The notes beneath the pieces were generated by a model that saw only the letters and a program-made list of their open reading frames with translations, had not been told where the DNA came from and searched no databases. The translations under genes and the position numbers were made by a program. 64,000 bases of DNA. Origin: Yamagishiella unicocca. Taxonomy: Eukaryota > Chlorophyta > Chlorophyceae > Chlamydomonadales > Volvocaceae. This document shows positions 10,056 through 22,107 of the stretch, piece by piece (positions within the stretch are counted from its first letter, which is position 1; every line of letters starts with the position of its first letter). Location of the stretch: positions 682,001-746,000 of the forward strand of contig BDSL01000006.1 of the NCBI GenBank assembly GCA_003116995.1. Direction: 5' to 3'.

Positions 10056-13000
10056 ATGGAGCGTGAAAGGGAGCGAGGACGGGGCGGCGGGAGACCTGGA
10101 CCAGCGCCCAGCCAGCTGCTGGATAAGGTAAACTACATAACGATAATGTCCTTCAAGTTAATAATAGTGGCCTCAGACTTTGCGTCCAACCCCCCTGAAC
10201 CCGAGCGATCGAACGGCTTGGCGTACAGCGCCGCACTGCTGGCGGTCACCCGCATGTGCATCGACCTTGATTTCCCTGCATGGAAGGGGTACAGCGTGGC
10301 CGCCTGACAATTAGCGATGGGCATGTGTGGGCGTGCTCTGTGGTGTGGTTCCCCCGCAGGTCAGACAGCTGCGCTCAAAGATAGCGCAGGACACGTACGA
10401 TGTCACCGGGTGGGACCAGGCACTGGAGGAGCTGAAGTCGCTGCAGCTCTCTGACGAAACACGGCCCATCTACGAGGAGTTGGTGGCGGCGTTCCCCACG
10501 AAGGTGCGTAACAGGGGTGGTACCTTCCCCCACAACCCCCTTCACCCGTACTGGCGACCCACCGAGGGCTGGACGGAGGTGGACAGGCACCAGCTGTTGG
10601 TGCCCTATGTGGGAGGCGTTGACCAACGAAGGCTAGCTGCAAGCTGTGTCTCTCTATGCCTTACATTGCTCGTGGAGAGCCGGGGGGGCGGGGTCATAGC
10701 GGGTCTACGGCGGGAGCTGGCACCTGCTGTCGGTCCCTCCGCGACGTGTGCAGCAGGCGAGGCAGCGGGAGGGCGCTGTCCGTCTCTCGGTCTGGCAGCG
10801 TCCACCAGCCCCCCTGGGCCACCAGTGGCATGGATGCGCGGCCCACCCGTCTCCTGGGTGTATGAGCCGGGTTCTTGCGTCGTACAAGCGTACACTGGAC
10901 CCATGTTCCCTCCCCCCATCTTGCACTCGCATCCGGGTGGCGGGTACCGGGTGCCGCAACCCGGCAGTAGCCCACACCGGGTTGCGGCACCTGGGGCTGG
11001 GATGCTAGTGTGGTGTGGGGTGGGGTGCGCTGTGTGGGGTGTGGGGGTGCGCTGTGTGGGTGGGGCGCCTCACCCCACACGAAGGGGTGCCCGTTGCGTC
11101 CGGGGCCGCTGCCAGCCGGAGACAGACGCCCCAGGAGGGCCCTACGAGCAGCAGCCGCCCTGGGGCAGCGCAGCAGGGCAGCCACCTCCATGACTGCTAT
11201 CGGCTCTAGCTCCTCTTGGCGAGCATGGGGCCGCGGCGGGAGCCAGTCCGCAGTGCGGACTGCCGGATGGTCGGGGCGGTGGTGGGGCGGGTGCTGGTGC
11301 GGGTGGTGGGACTCCCGCGGGTCCCTGACGGGCAGGGTGGCTTCCTCCACCCGGCATCCAGCTACGGCCCACCTACCGCTCCTCAGCCGGGCTGGCGCTC
11401 GTGCGGGGGGGGGAGACCGGTGGTGGAGCTGCTGACGTGGCTGGGGCTGCTGATGTGGCTGGGGCTGCTGACGTGGCTGGGGCTGCTGACGTGGCTGGGG
11501 CTGCTGACGTGGCTGGGGCTGCTGACGTGGCTGGGGCTGCTGACGTGGCTGGGGCTGCTGACGTGGCTGGGGCTGCTGATGTGGCTGGGGCTGCTGACGT
11601 GGCTGGGGCTGCTGACGTGGCTGGGGCTGCTGACGTGGCTGGGGCTGCTGACGTGGCTGGGGCTGCTGACGTGGCTGGGGCTGCTGATGTGGCTGGGGCT
11701 GCTGACGTGGCTGGGGCTGCTGACGTGGCTGGGGCTGCTGACGTGGCTGGGGCTGCTGACGTGGCTGGGGCTGCTGACGTGGCTGGGGCTGCTGATGTGG
11801 CTGGGGCTGCTGACGTGGCTGGGGCTGCTGACGTGGCTGGGGCTGGGACGGAAGAGGCGCTGTGCCCGGCTGCAGTGCTGGTGACGCACGCGCTGTGCGA
11901 CGGCGGCTTGTGTGTTGGTGTGTGCGCCTGGAGGGCGGGCACACGTGCGGCGACGGTTGGGCGGGAGGCAGTCGGGGCGGGTTGGAGCGGCACTCACGGT
12001 AGCGGGTGCGCAGCTGAGGGTAGACTCCGCCTCCCCGCAGCCTGCTGCCGGTTGGCTGAGGAGCTGGTCGAGATCCGTTTCCTCCCCTCCCACCACGCGG
12101 TGTGGTGGTGGCGGCACCCCCGGGTACCGAGGTGCGGCCGACTCAGCTGGACTTAGCACGACTTGCCTCATCTTGCTGGTGCCCCGCCAGGCGGATGTGT
12201 GGTGCAAGTACGCTGAGCTGGAGCTGGCGGCCGGGAACATGGACGGGCTGAAGAACATCTTCCAGCGCTGCCTCATGGCGGTGCCCTCCCTGGAGCTGTG
12301 GTCGCTGTACATGAAGTTCATCCGCCGCTCCAACAAGAGTGAGCGGGAGGGCGGGGCGAGGCGGGGCGAGGCGACGGGGGGCGCGGGGCGGGAGCGAAGA
12401 CGGGGGCGGGGGCGGCAACGGGGCGAGGAGACGGGGGCGGCGACGGGGCCCAAGACGGGGGGGGGGGCGGGTTGAGTTGTATGCGGTACGGAAGGGGAGC
12501 AAGTGGCATGACGAGGTGATGGGGGGATCTTGTATCCGCTCAGCCCTCAGCAGTCACTGCCCTCTGTCCTCAGCCCGATCTCTGTCCTCAGCCCAATCCC
12601 TGCCTTCATCCCTGTCGCTGTCGCCGGCTGGCTCCCGAGCAGGCAAGGGAGCTGAGGGCGCTGTGGAGGTGCGCAACGCCCTGGACTTCACCCTCGATGC
12701 CGCCGGGCAGGACATCAACTCGGGGCCCTTCTGGCAGGACAGCATACAGCACCTGCAGCAAGCCAAGCCGGGGACGCCGGAGTTCACAGCGCTCTTTCCG
12801 CAGGTGGGGAGGGGGGCAGCGGGGGTCGCAGGGGTTGATGGAGGGGGTGGCTGGGCTGGTTCATAGGGAACCGGGGGGCTGATGCATAGAGCGCAAAAAT
12901 GCCCCTAGGCGGTGTAGGGCGGATTACACTCGGGAAGGAGACGTTTGGGGGGCGGGGGAAAGCCTCTGGCAAGGAGGGGTAGAAGGGAGGGAGGCAGGCG

Positions 13001-16000
13001 TTAAGGGCGATGGGGTATCGGGTTCGTCGCGTACACGGGTCTTCCTTGCAACCCATCCCCGCTCCGCTTCTTTCCTATAACCCCCCTCCCTCCGCTGCGT
13101 CCTGCCTCAGACCCTGGCTGGCCAGGAGGACCAGGCGCGCATGACTGCGGTGCGGCGGGTGTACCAGCGGGCCGTGACGGTGCCGCACAACCACCTGGAC
13201 GGGCTGTGGCGGGACTACCAGCGGTTCGAAAACGAGGGGCCCAGCAAGCAGTTCGCAAAGAAGGTGAGGGGGGAAGGAAAGTGCAGGCGGGGACAGGGAG
13301 GGGGTGACAGGAAACCCGCGTGTGGCGGCACGGAAGAGTAAAACAGGGGGACAGGCAGGAGGGGGGCTGCTAGGGTGGGGTAGCCACGTGTGTATATTGG
13401 TCGTCTGTCACCCACCTAATTGTGTCGGTTGACCTATCTGCTAGGTGGTGCGGACCACCGCCCGGCAGCAGCACTCGCACCGTGAGGCGCCCTCCTCCTG
13501 CCGACCGCCCCCCCCCCCCGCGTCTTTTCTGGCATCCACGGGTCCCCCTCGAACCCCCCCCGCGTCCACCTCACCCTCCGCTGCTCAGGTGCTAGACGAG
13601 TGGTCGCCCAAGTACCAGGCGGCGAAGGCGGTGTACCGGGAGCGCAGGAAGCGGGCGTCGGTGAGGCGGAGGCGGGCAGGGGGGGCTGGCTTGCTGGGGC
13701 TGGGGGGTCGTGACGACGCAGTACCCAGTCACGACTGGGGCGCTGAGGGCAGGTCTCGGAGCCGCTCACCCTCTCAGCTGCCGGTCCTTCGTCCTCCACT
13801 TGCGGCGCTCTTTGCACATTCCCGTCCGCTTAGTCGGGTGCAGACCCCAGCACCCCATCCCGCTCCGCCCTCCCAGGGACTGCTCACGCCTCACGCCTCA
13901 CCTCCCCGCCCCCTCGCCCCAGGTGCTGAGCTACGCGCTGTGGCCGCTGCCGCCCGGCAAGGGGGGCATGCTGCAGGAGCAGCAGGCGCAGCTCTGGCGC
14001 GAGTACCTGACGTACGAGCGCACGAACCCGCAGGTACGCACGGACGGGCGAGGGGATGGAGGCGCAGGGCCCATCTGCGCGACGCGCCGTAGAACGGCTC
14101 TCGCAAATCCGCGCCTTGGCATCGATGGGGCTAGCGAAGCGAAGCGGGCAGTCGGGGCGTCGGGGCCGGAACGCGAAGGGGTGACGTCGCGCACCGGAGG
14201 CACCCGTGTAAGGGGCCTGCAAGCCGCCGCCCCCCATCCGTCCATACCGCGTCATCCGCTTGAGACACACAAACACACACCCCATGCCAGTCCGGCTTGA
14301 CTGTTGTCCCTGCAGCTCCGCAGCCTAGCAGTGCTTCAACACACGCGTGCCCTCTTCCGCCTTTCAGGGCCTTGAACCCCCGGTGCTGCAGTCCCGTGTG
14401 GCTCTGGCCTTCGACCAGGCCCTCATCTGCTTCCTGCACTTTCCGGAGGTGGGTGGCTGGGCGTTTGGGGGCTGGGTGATGTGGGGGCTAGGCGGTTGGG
14501 GGCTGGGCGGTTGGGGGCTGGGCGGTTGGGGGCTGGGTGATGTGGTGCACGCTAGCCGCCCTGGGAGGGTTAGGGCGGAGCAAGCAGTCGCGGCCCTGCA
14601 GGTCTGGTGCTGAGGGGAGGAGGCGCGCGACGGTCAGGGCGCCGGGGAGTGGTTGGGTTGGGGCAAAGTGCCCTCCCTGGAGTGCCGGGGCGGCGGTAGA
14701 GCGGTGCGGCGGTCGGCACCTCCCGAGCTGAGGCTCAGAAGGCCCCTTTGGGGGCCCAGCCCCTGGCCCCATCCCGACCCCTCCGGCTCCGAAACCCGAA
14801 ACCCGTCGCTCGAAATTGGTCTGCCCCCTGCCTCCCCGCCCCGCAGTTCTGGCTGGACTACGCGGACTGGCACGCCTCCTGCGGCCGCTTCGACGAGGCC
14901 GCCGCCACCCTCAGCAAGGCGCAGGCGGCGCTGCCCCAGTGCCTGCAGCTGCGCATGCTGGCGGCCGACCTGCACGAGCGCACCGGGCACCCGGAGCAGG
15001 CGGTGGCCATCTACGAGGGGCTGGCCATCAACCTGGAGCAGCAGCAGGCGGTGACCCGCGGGTCGCTGCCGGCGGCGGAGGCCGGACCGCTGCTGCCCAT
15101 GAGCGCGGAGCAGGGCGAGCTGGTGTGGGTGCAGTACATGCAGCTGCTGCGGAGAGTGGAGGGCGACTTCCACAGCAGAAAGGTGCCGAGTGGTGTGGAG
15201 AGGGGGGAGGGATGCAAAAAAGGGGGGAGAGTGACGAGTGGTGTGGAGAGGGGGAAGGTAAACGCAAAAAGGGGGGAAGAGGTGGCGAGCGTGGATTCGC
15301 GGATTCTCTTATCAAACCCCCTGCCTGCCTGCCTGCCTGCCTGCCGCAGCTCTTCCTGCGGGCTCGCAAGTGGCAGCAGGGCCTCGCCCCGGGGGACTAC
15401 GGCTGCTGGCGGCTGTACGCCGACGCGGCGATGCTCGAGTGGCGCCGAGGTCGCGACGCGGCGGCCGCGCGCAACATCTTCGAAAAGGGACTCGAAGACC
15501 CACGGGTCTTCCGGGAGCCGCAGTACGCGATGACGTACCTGGACGTGCTGTGCGGTAGGTCGGAGGGAGGGGGGTAATCGTCGCCCTTGCCCTTGACCCC
15601 CCAGGGATCAAACGCATGGCCCTCATCCCCCCACGGGCCGCACCGGTATCTCACCGGTCTCCCCGGGCACTCCCCCGGGCACCGCCCCATCCCAATCCTC
15701 TCAATCACCTTACCCCACCTCACCTCACCTCACACCCCACCTCACCCCACCTCACCTCACCTCACCTCACCTTTCCTAACCTACCCTAACCTCCTAACCT
15801 CCTAACCTCACCTCGTCTCACCTCACCTCAGGTCTGGGCGACGTGGACAACGCCCGCGCCCTGCTGGCCAGGGTGCTGGCGGACGAGGCCAACGCTCGCT
15901 GCGTGGCGCTGTGGCAGCGATACATCGCGTTCGAGGGAATGGTGCGTCGAGGCGGGCGGGGGTCTCCGGGGGGGGGCTTGAGAGGGCGCGGCTGCGAGGG

Positions 16001-18327
16001 AGGGGTTTCGGAGCGAGTAGGGCTGCATCGGGCGGTGGAGGAGGTTCCTGTTAGAGCGTGGCGAAGGCAAGTCTGTGAGGACGTGGGAGGGGCTGTCGAG
16101 TGGAGCTGGGGGCGACACCACCGGCTCCGTGACTGTGGGATACGGTCAGGCAGGCTGCCCCCCCCCTGGACCTGTTTCCCTTACAAACCTCCCTGGACCG
16201 GCTTTCCTCACAAGCCTCCCTGGACCGCGCGCTCCAGGCCGGCGACATGTCTGCGGTGTTGGAGGTGGAGCGTCAGGCGCTGGCGGCGCTCAAGACGGAG
16301 GACGCGGAACAGTTGAGGGCGGCGCTGCCGCTCATACGGTGCGTGGGCGGGTGGGTGGGTGGGTGCAGCACTCGATCACTGAGCCCTCCGGAATTATCAT
16401 ATTCCTTTCCTCACGGCTCATTAACTCACATGTGCACACGTGTGCACACACACCGCTCGGCGCCTCGCTGCTCAGCGGCAAGTTAACATCAGCACTGCTG
16501 CCGGCTGCTCAGCTGCACTCAAGACGCCGCACGTGCGCCGTACTCCCTCCCTGGCGCCCCCCCAGGAGAGACTACACGCTCCTCCGGGCGCCTATTGACC
16601 TCCGTCGCATCCTGGGACTGCCGGCAGGACCCAGCGACGCCGCCGGAGGCGGTGGCGGCGGCGCCGCTGCTGGCGGGCCGCCCGGCTCCTCCCTCCGGCC
16701 TCCCTCCGCCTACACCAACCCAGGGGGGGCAGCCAACCAGGAGCCTCAGCCGCTCAAGCAGCTGCCAGCGCAGCTGGGCCTCTTCATCAACTCGTTGCCG
16801 CCCCCGCAGGTCAGCGCTGCCGCTTGCATGCCGCGCCTCCGCTGCAATCATGTCTTCCTGAGCTCACTGCTGTTTGCTTGCTGGTTGAATCCAGGAAGGG
16901 GCCGGGCTGCGACTCGTCGCGGTGTTTCGCCCGTGTTGTTGTTGTCGCTGTTGTGTTGTTGTTGTTGTCCTGGCGACTTCCCGGCGCAGTTCCACAACCA
17001 AACCCTACCCCCCCCCTCCCGCACCCCTCCCCAGGCAGTGGAGGGTATCGTACCCGACGTGGACCAGGTCATCGAGGCGCTCCTCACAATGGACCTCACG
17101 GCGGGGACCGTGCTGCAGGTGAGCGGCTGGGGGGGGGTCGAGGAAGACCCGTGGATGCCCGAAAGAAACGTTTAGCGGCGCCTGGGCCGGGAGGGAGGGG
17201 CAGCACGGGAGGGAAGGGAAGGAGGGGTACTGGGTGCTAGGTGCCGGGCACAGCCATGGCGAGACCGTAGGCGTCGCTCGACCCACCGTCCTGGGGCCTC
17301 ATTGCTTCATGCCCCTGGTCCCTCCCTGGTCCCTCCCCTCCCCTCGTGAAGTACGCAATCCCCGCACCCCCCCTCCTGTCACACCATGCCCGGCCCCCTC
17401 CCCCTCCCCCGCCCTCTCGTCCCCTCAGGTGTGTTTGGATCTGGAGTCGGGCAAGACCGTGTCGCAGATGGGGCAGCCCTCACCCCTGGACCAGCCGCCA
17501 TACCCGCACCCACACATGCAGGATGGACCGCCTCACTTCGGCAGGTGCGTGGAGAGTGGGCTGGACTGTGCGGCCTCGGTCCAATTTTCGGTTCCTTTGT
17601 CCTATACACGATGTGTACACGTGTCTGCACGCCTGGACAAAGGCATGTTTTTATATGCCACTCGTTGCCAGCGTATCGGCCAACCTCCTTCCCCACGTGT
17701 TACCCCACGTGATGCAGGTCAGAACCCGGGGGGCCGCCGTACGGCGGGCCGCCGGGGCCTTACGGGTACGGGCAAGGATCTCCCGGGCCAGGTCCACGCG
17801 GCGGCGGTTACCCTCCCGGTCCGGGAGGGCCGGAACCGTTCGGCGACGGAGGGCCACCGGACGAGTACGGGAAACGGCGGTACCAGTACGGATACGACCC
17901 CAGTGAGTTTTGACACTCGTGTTTAGCCCGTGTCCGGGGGAGGGGCGACAGCAGAGGAGGGATATGATATGATGCTTGTGGCGGCGCAAAATAGGGGCAA
18001 TGGCTGATGGCTGCTGCTGAGGGGCTTGGCGCCGGTTTCCCGCAACAGCCACTCAGCCAGGGAGGGCCGGCGCCGTACGGAGCGTACGGCAACCGTCTTT
18101 GTGTGCTGACGCATAGTGAGTGAGGAGGGCCTCCCGGGGGCCCCGCGGCCTGAGCCCTAAAACCCTGGTTCCCCCTACGGGCTGTGAACCCCCTTCGTCG
18201 TCCGCCCACCCACGTGTCTTCGCGTGTCTGCGCAGACGAAGGCGACGAGGACGACGGGTACGACAACGGGTACGGCGGCGGTCGGGACCTGTACCACCAG
18301 CGTCTTCGGCGGCGAATGGACCAGTGA
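10056..18327 (+). CDS. Cleavage stimulation factor subunit CstF77 (CSTF3/Rna14 family)
   Basis: Scaffold subunit of the nuclear pre-mRNA 3'-end cleavage and polyadenylation machinery; it dimerises through HAT repeats and bridges CstF50, CstF64 and CPSF. Seventeen exons join in frame to 804 residues: 10056-10127, 10360-10503, 12191-12338, 12643-12803, 13111-13263, 13589-13660, 13923-14033, 14368-14448, 14847-15182, 15350-15554, 15832-15941, 16238-16338, 16566-16809, 17035-17118, 17429-17544, 17718-17902, 18236-18327. HAT repeats run through most of the protein (DVWCKYAELELAAGNMDGLK followed by NIFQRCLMAVPS; LWRDYQRFEN; FWLDYADWHASCGRFDEA; ALWQRYIAFEGM). After a Gly/Ala-rich linker comes a helical segment (IVPDVDQVIEALLTMDL), then a Pro/Gly/Tyr-rich tail ending DLYHQRLRRRMDQ. 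Intron 2 (10504-12190) is 1.7 kb and carries a minisatellite. Confidence 0.9.
11433..11846 (+). repeat. 18-bp minisatellite with higher-order pattern in CstF77 intron 2
   Basis: About 23 head-to-tail copies of an 18-bp unit (TGACGTGGCTGGGGCTGC). Most copies are identical. A C-to-T change (TGATGTGG) occurs at 11451, 11577, 11685 and 11793, that is at spacings of 126, 108 and 108 bp, showing that blocks of six or seven units were copied together. Since 18 is a multiple of three, all six frames stay open through the array, which produces several false open frames. Confidence 0.95.
13021..13053 (-). repeat. Short dispersed intronic repeat, family B
   Basis: In CstF77 intron 4, read on the minus strand as GGTTGCAAGGAAGACCCGTG followed by TACGCGACGAACC. 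It matches copies at 13523, 17138, 41744 and 57955. Confidence 0.5.
13523..13551 (-). repeat. Short dispersed intronic repeat, family B
   Basis: In CstF77 intron 5, about 37 bp before the acceptor. On the minus strand it reads TCGAGGGGGACCCGTGGATG followed by CCAGAAAAG, nearly the same as the plus-strand copy at 17138. Confidence 0.6.
15291..15320 (-). repeat. Short dispersed intronic repeat, family A
   Basis: In CstF77 intron 9, just upstream of the acceptor. Plus strand reads GTGGATTCGCGGATTCTCTT then ATCAAACCCC. The same core recurs in introns of DIS3L and LACS. Confidence 0.7.
15711..15830 (+). repeat. CCTCA/CCCCA short tandem repeat in CstF77 intron 10
   Basis: A run of loosely repeated five- to ten-base units (CACCTCACCT, CACCCCACCT, CTAACCTCCT) fills the 3' half of the intron and ends at the CAG acceptor at 15829-15831. 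It supplies an exceptionally long polypyrimidine tract. Confidence 0.8.
17138..17170 (+). repeat. Short dispersed intronic repeat, family B
   Basis: In CstF77 intron 14, twenty bases after the donor: TCGAGGAAGACCCGTGGATG then CCCGAAAGAAACG. Confidence 0.6.
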
Positions 18328-20543
18328 CAGCCGCAGCCACATTGCGCCGCGAGACTTTGACCTGACCTGGAGTGCTGATGCTGGGTGGGCAGCGACCTGT
18401 CGCTCCTGGCTAGGGCTACGCGACCCTTTCCATCTTCCTCCCACCATTCCTTGACGTAACACCGGCATATCAGCGGCGTACGCTTGCGGCACCGTGACTA
18501 ACAGTTGACGGCTTCATGGGGTGAATTACTTGACTCGTTGGACGGTCTCCACAGGGCAATTTACGGTTTCGGCTGCACTTCGGACTGGTTGCAACATGCA
18601 CATGGCATTGCCAGGCCACCAGCGCCCCGAGCGATGGAATGCACAAAGGGCGGCATCCCAGCGTGTGTTTTGGTGCGCTGCTGTGAAGGGTTGTGACGAG
18701 AGTGACGAGTTGAAAGCCGCGGAACGCGTGTAAAGGCCAAGGCGGCCTTGTAGTCGGGAACGGAACACGCCCCAGGCGGTGCTGCCGGTCGTGGCGGCAG
18801 TGGACCGGCTGGTGGCGCTCTTGGACCAATGCTTGTTGGCGACAAACAAGCACGCCAGGCAAGCCTGCGCCTACGGTATGCGGAAGAAGGAACCAGGGTG
18901 GCTGCTAAGTCAGAGGGTAACGACAGCTTTGCTTTCCTCGTGCCTCGGAAGCGGTAATCCGGTATCCGGGAGTGGTAAAGCGAGTATGCTTGCACAGGAA
19001 CGCTCCAGGGCAGCTGATACAAGGAATCGCAAATGATGGCGGGTACTGGGAGGAAGGCAAAGGTTGAGCCCAGCAGCGATGCAGACCTTGGGCCGAATTC
19101 GAAGACAGCAACAGCCTGAGGCACGATGTGTGGGGACTGCGGTTGGCGTGTGAGCACTTCCATAGGCGAGAAGCAAGGACACTTCCGGTCCCAGCCGCCT
19201 CGGGGGTTCTGGTAGGGCCCGGCACGAAAGCACACGCTTTCCTGATGCAGTCCTCGGCCATGGATGGCATCAAAGGTGCATTCGGTTGCTTGCAAGGTTA
19301 CTGTAATCACTACACGCGCCATCAAAGGTGTTTCCTAAGCACACGCCCCGAGCCCCTGCAACGGGATTGGTTACTGGAGCGCGCTCCCAGCAGTGAGCCG
19401 TGGATGGAACCTGACTCCTAATGGCACACAAGGCCCAGGGAGTAATGCAATCGCAGCTCCCAGCAACGAAGCGATCTCGCAACGGCTTCGCAAACAAAAG
19501 TTCGTGTAACAGGAAATCGCTCAACCAGAGATAGTCGATTGGTTTTAGTAGTTGCCACAGTGGGTTTAGCCTGTGGAGCTGCGCAGTCGCCTCGCTGACC
19601 ATTCCGTCTTGGCGTGCATTGCGCAGTGCGGTGGTGCAGTCCCCCGGGGTGCACTGCCAGTGTACCAGGTCCCAGTGAATTGGGTGCAGTACCGGGTGAA
19701 GGGCTGTGCCCAGCGCGCATGAACGACCTACCAAGGGTATCGCGGGGGACAAGGGGTATCTAACACCGCGTCATGCATGCGTGCAACGCGGCAGCTCATT
19801 GTGGGCAGGCAGCAGGCGACCAACGGCTCAGTGGAGTGACACCCGCGCGAGGGATGCCGCACGCCACGTCTTATAACCGGGCAGACCGGTCATAAGCCTT
19901 GACGTACGGTGCCCTTTAGCCTCAGCCGGTTCGAATGAGCGATCTTTGGGACCTGCTGCCGATCAGGGGAGTACCCCTTGGGGTCGGAGTGTTGGCTGGG
20001 AGCGCCTGGATGCCATGGATTGCCTTCCTAGCTGCAGAGCGTGAGCCATTCGTCATTGGGGTAGGTAGCAGAGTCCGGTGGGATGGGTATGGAGGCGTAG
20101 TCATAGCACACAATTTATTGAATAGAAAGTTCGTCCCTGCCGTCGCGCCCAGAGCCCTCTGCTAGGTATTGATGGAACTTTGCCCCGTCCAGGCTGTAAC
20201 ACTGCCAGGGGGCAGTCATCTGTCAAGTGAGGCGTGCGCTAGCGTTGCACCGGGTGCTAGTAATGGGATAGGTACAGTCGAGTTTGTAACGGTTTAGCTG
20301 ACAGGGTAAACTCGCGTCAGTGGTGCAGGACCGTCGCTACTCGTACGCGCAGTTGACTAACGCCGCTAGTTGGCCTCAAATGGCGCGATACAATCTAGCC
20401 GGATCGTATAGTTCGTTTTATGAAGTTGCACGGGGCTGGGCAACATGGCTTGGGTACCGGACCTTATCATGTGGCAGCATTAGGAGGTCACGGAGCTGCG
20501 AGGAGATTATTGTATTGCAGAAGGAACATTGCATCCGTATGGT
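18328..20543. other. Region between CstF77 and the histone locus, no gene recognised
   Basis: The first few hundred bases should be the CstF77 3' untranslated region. Beyond that, short overlapping frames on both strands show no family pattern. The stretch around 20,280-20,540 is more AT-rich. I see no tRNA, and no convincing transposon ends. Confidence 0.4.
18729..18733 (+). terminator. Candidate TGTAA polyadenylation signal for CstF77
   Basis: First plus-strand TGTAA after the CstF77 stop, about 400 bases downstream, a common distance in volvocine algae. Confidence 0.45.
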
Positions 20544-20559
20544 GGCGTTGAGAAACACC
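20544..20559 (-). terminator. Histone-type 3' hairpin of the H4 gene
   Basis: On the minus strand this reads GGTGTTTCTCAACGCC, a six-base stem with one G-U or mismatch and a four-base loop. It lies about 55 bases past the H4 stop, where replication-dependent histone messages of volvocine algae carry a processing hairpin instead of a poly(A) signal. Confidence 0.8.
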
Positions 20560-20614
20560 GGGTGTTGACTGGCAAATATAATTATAAGCAAATGAAGCCA
20601 TATGTAGCGAACGC

Positions 20615-21338
<724 letters not shown>

Positions 21339-21481
21339 TGAAATATAATTTCCGACTATGTTCCGCAATGTCCACCCAATTGTTCTCGTGCCTTCCGAAC
21401 TAATTGCCATCTCCGCCCTTTGACACTTCCTACTATTTCCCCTTCCTGCCTTCGTAGTCAGGCATCCACATGCCGCCCCTA

Positions 21482-22002
21482 CTAACCCTCAAAATGCCCA
21501 TCCACGGCAGCATCACTGTTGATGTCGTCCTCTCCCATCTCGATCCATGTCTTAAATGTTTTTGGCATTCTCTGGATGGAGGACGAATGTCGAGTCTGGC
21601 TCAGCGCTCTTGACTCTCCTTCGTACCCATCTGGCATTACCAAGACTGGCCATCCGTCGAGCACCCCAATTGATGCCTGACGAAGCCCGCGTACTATGCG
21701 ACCATAGGCACTTGCGTCTAAATACTCAGGTCCCGCTTTGTAAATTGTTCGCAGTATGCGGGCAGCGCGCTGCTGCGCCTCCTGGGGCGTTTTTCCTGGA
21801 ACATCCACATAGCGGCTGAAAATTGGTACTGACTTCTGATCCGCAGCAGGAAGTTCGTGCCAAGCACGTAAGACCGACTCTGACACGAACCGGATGCAAA
21901 GATTGCAACAGTAACAGCCACCTTTATCGTGTGCGCGCTCCGAAATTCTGAAATAGTGCTGCGGGACATCCGTGCAGGCATTCACCATCCCAATAACGTA
22001 GC
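21482..22002 (-). CDS. Possible last exon of the element, Cys-rich
   Basis: An open frame of about 173 codons following a good acceptor (CCTGCAG at 22,009-22,003) on the minus strand. It contains CYCCNLC, a possible zinc-binding knuckle, and a helical, moderately charged remainder (GKTPQEAQQRAARILRTIYK). The first in-frame codon is not ATG, so it is more likely an exon than a free gene. It needs a phase-1 donor in the preceding recombinase exon; candidates exist near that exon's end (for example TGTG/GTGTGA), but the choice is unsure. If not joined, the recombinase ends at its own stop at 22,108. Confidence 0.45.
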
Positions 22003-22107
22003 CTGCAGGCAATCAGCAATGGACACATGGACGGATTCAGCTTATCGCTTACACACATGCACTATGCGGGTGTGGCCTGGTCTCGTACATGCTAGCTAGA
22101 ATATTCC

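Noticed and set aside
10694..12453. Several 200-400 codon frames with PQPRQQ, PSHVSS, ATSAAP or LTWLGL repeats
   Set aside because: All are readings of the 18-bp minisatellite, which is open in every frame because its unit is a multiple of three. It lies within a CstF77 intron.
19860..19940. GGTTCGAA sequence resembling a tRNA T loop
   Set aside because: The surrounding bases do not form a cloverleaf, and no A box is at the right distance.
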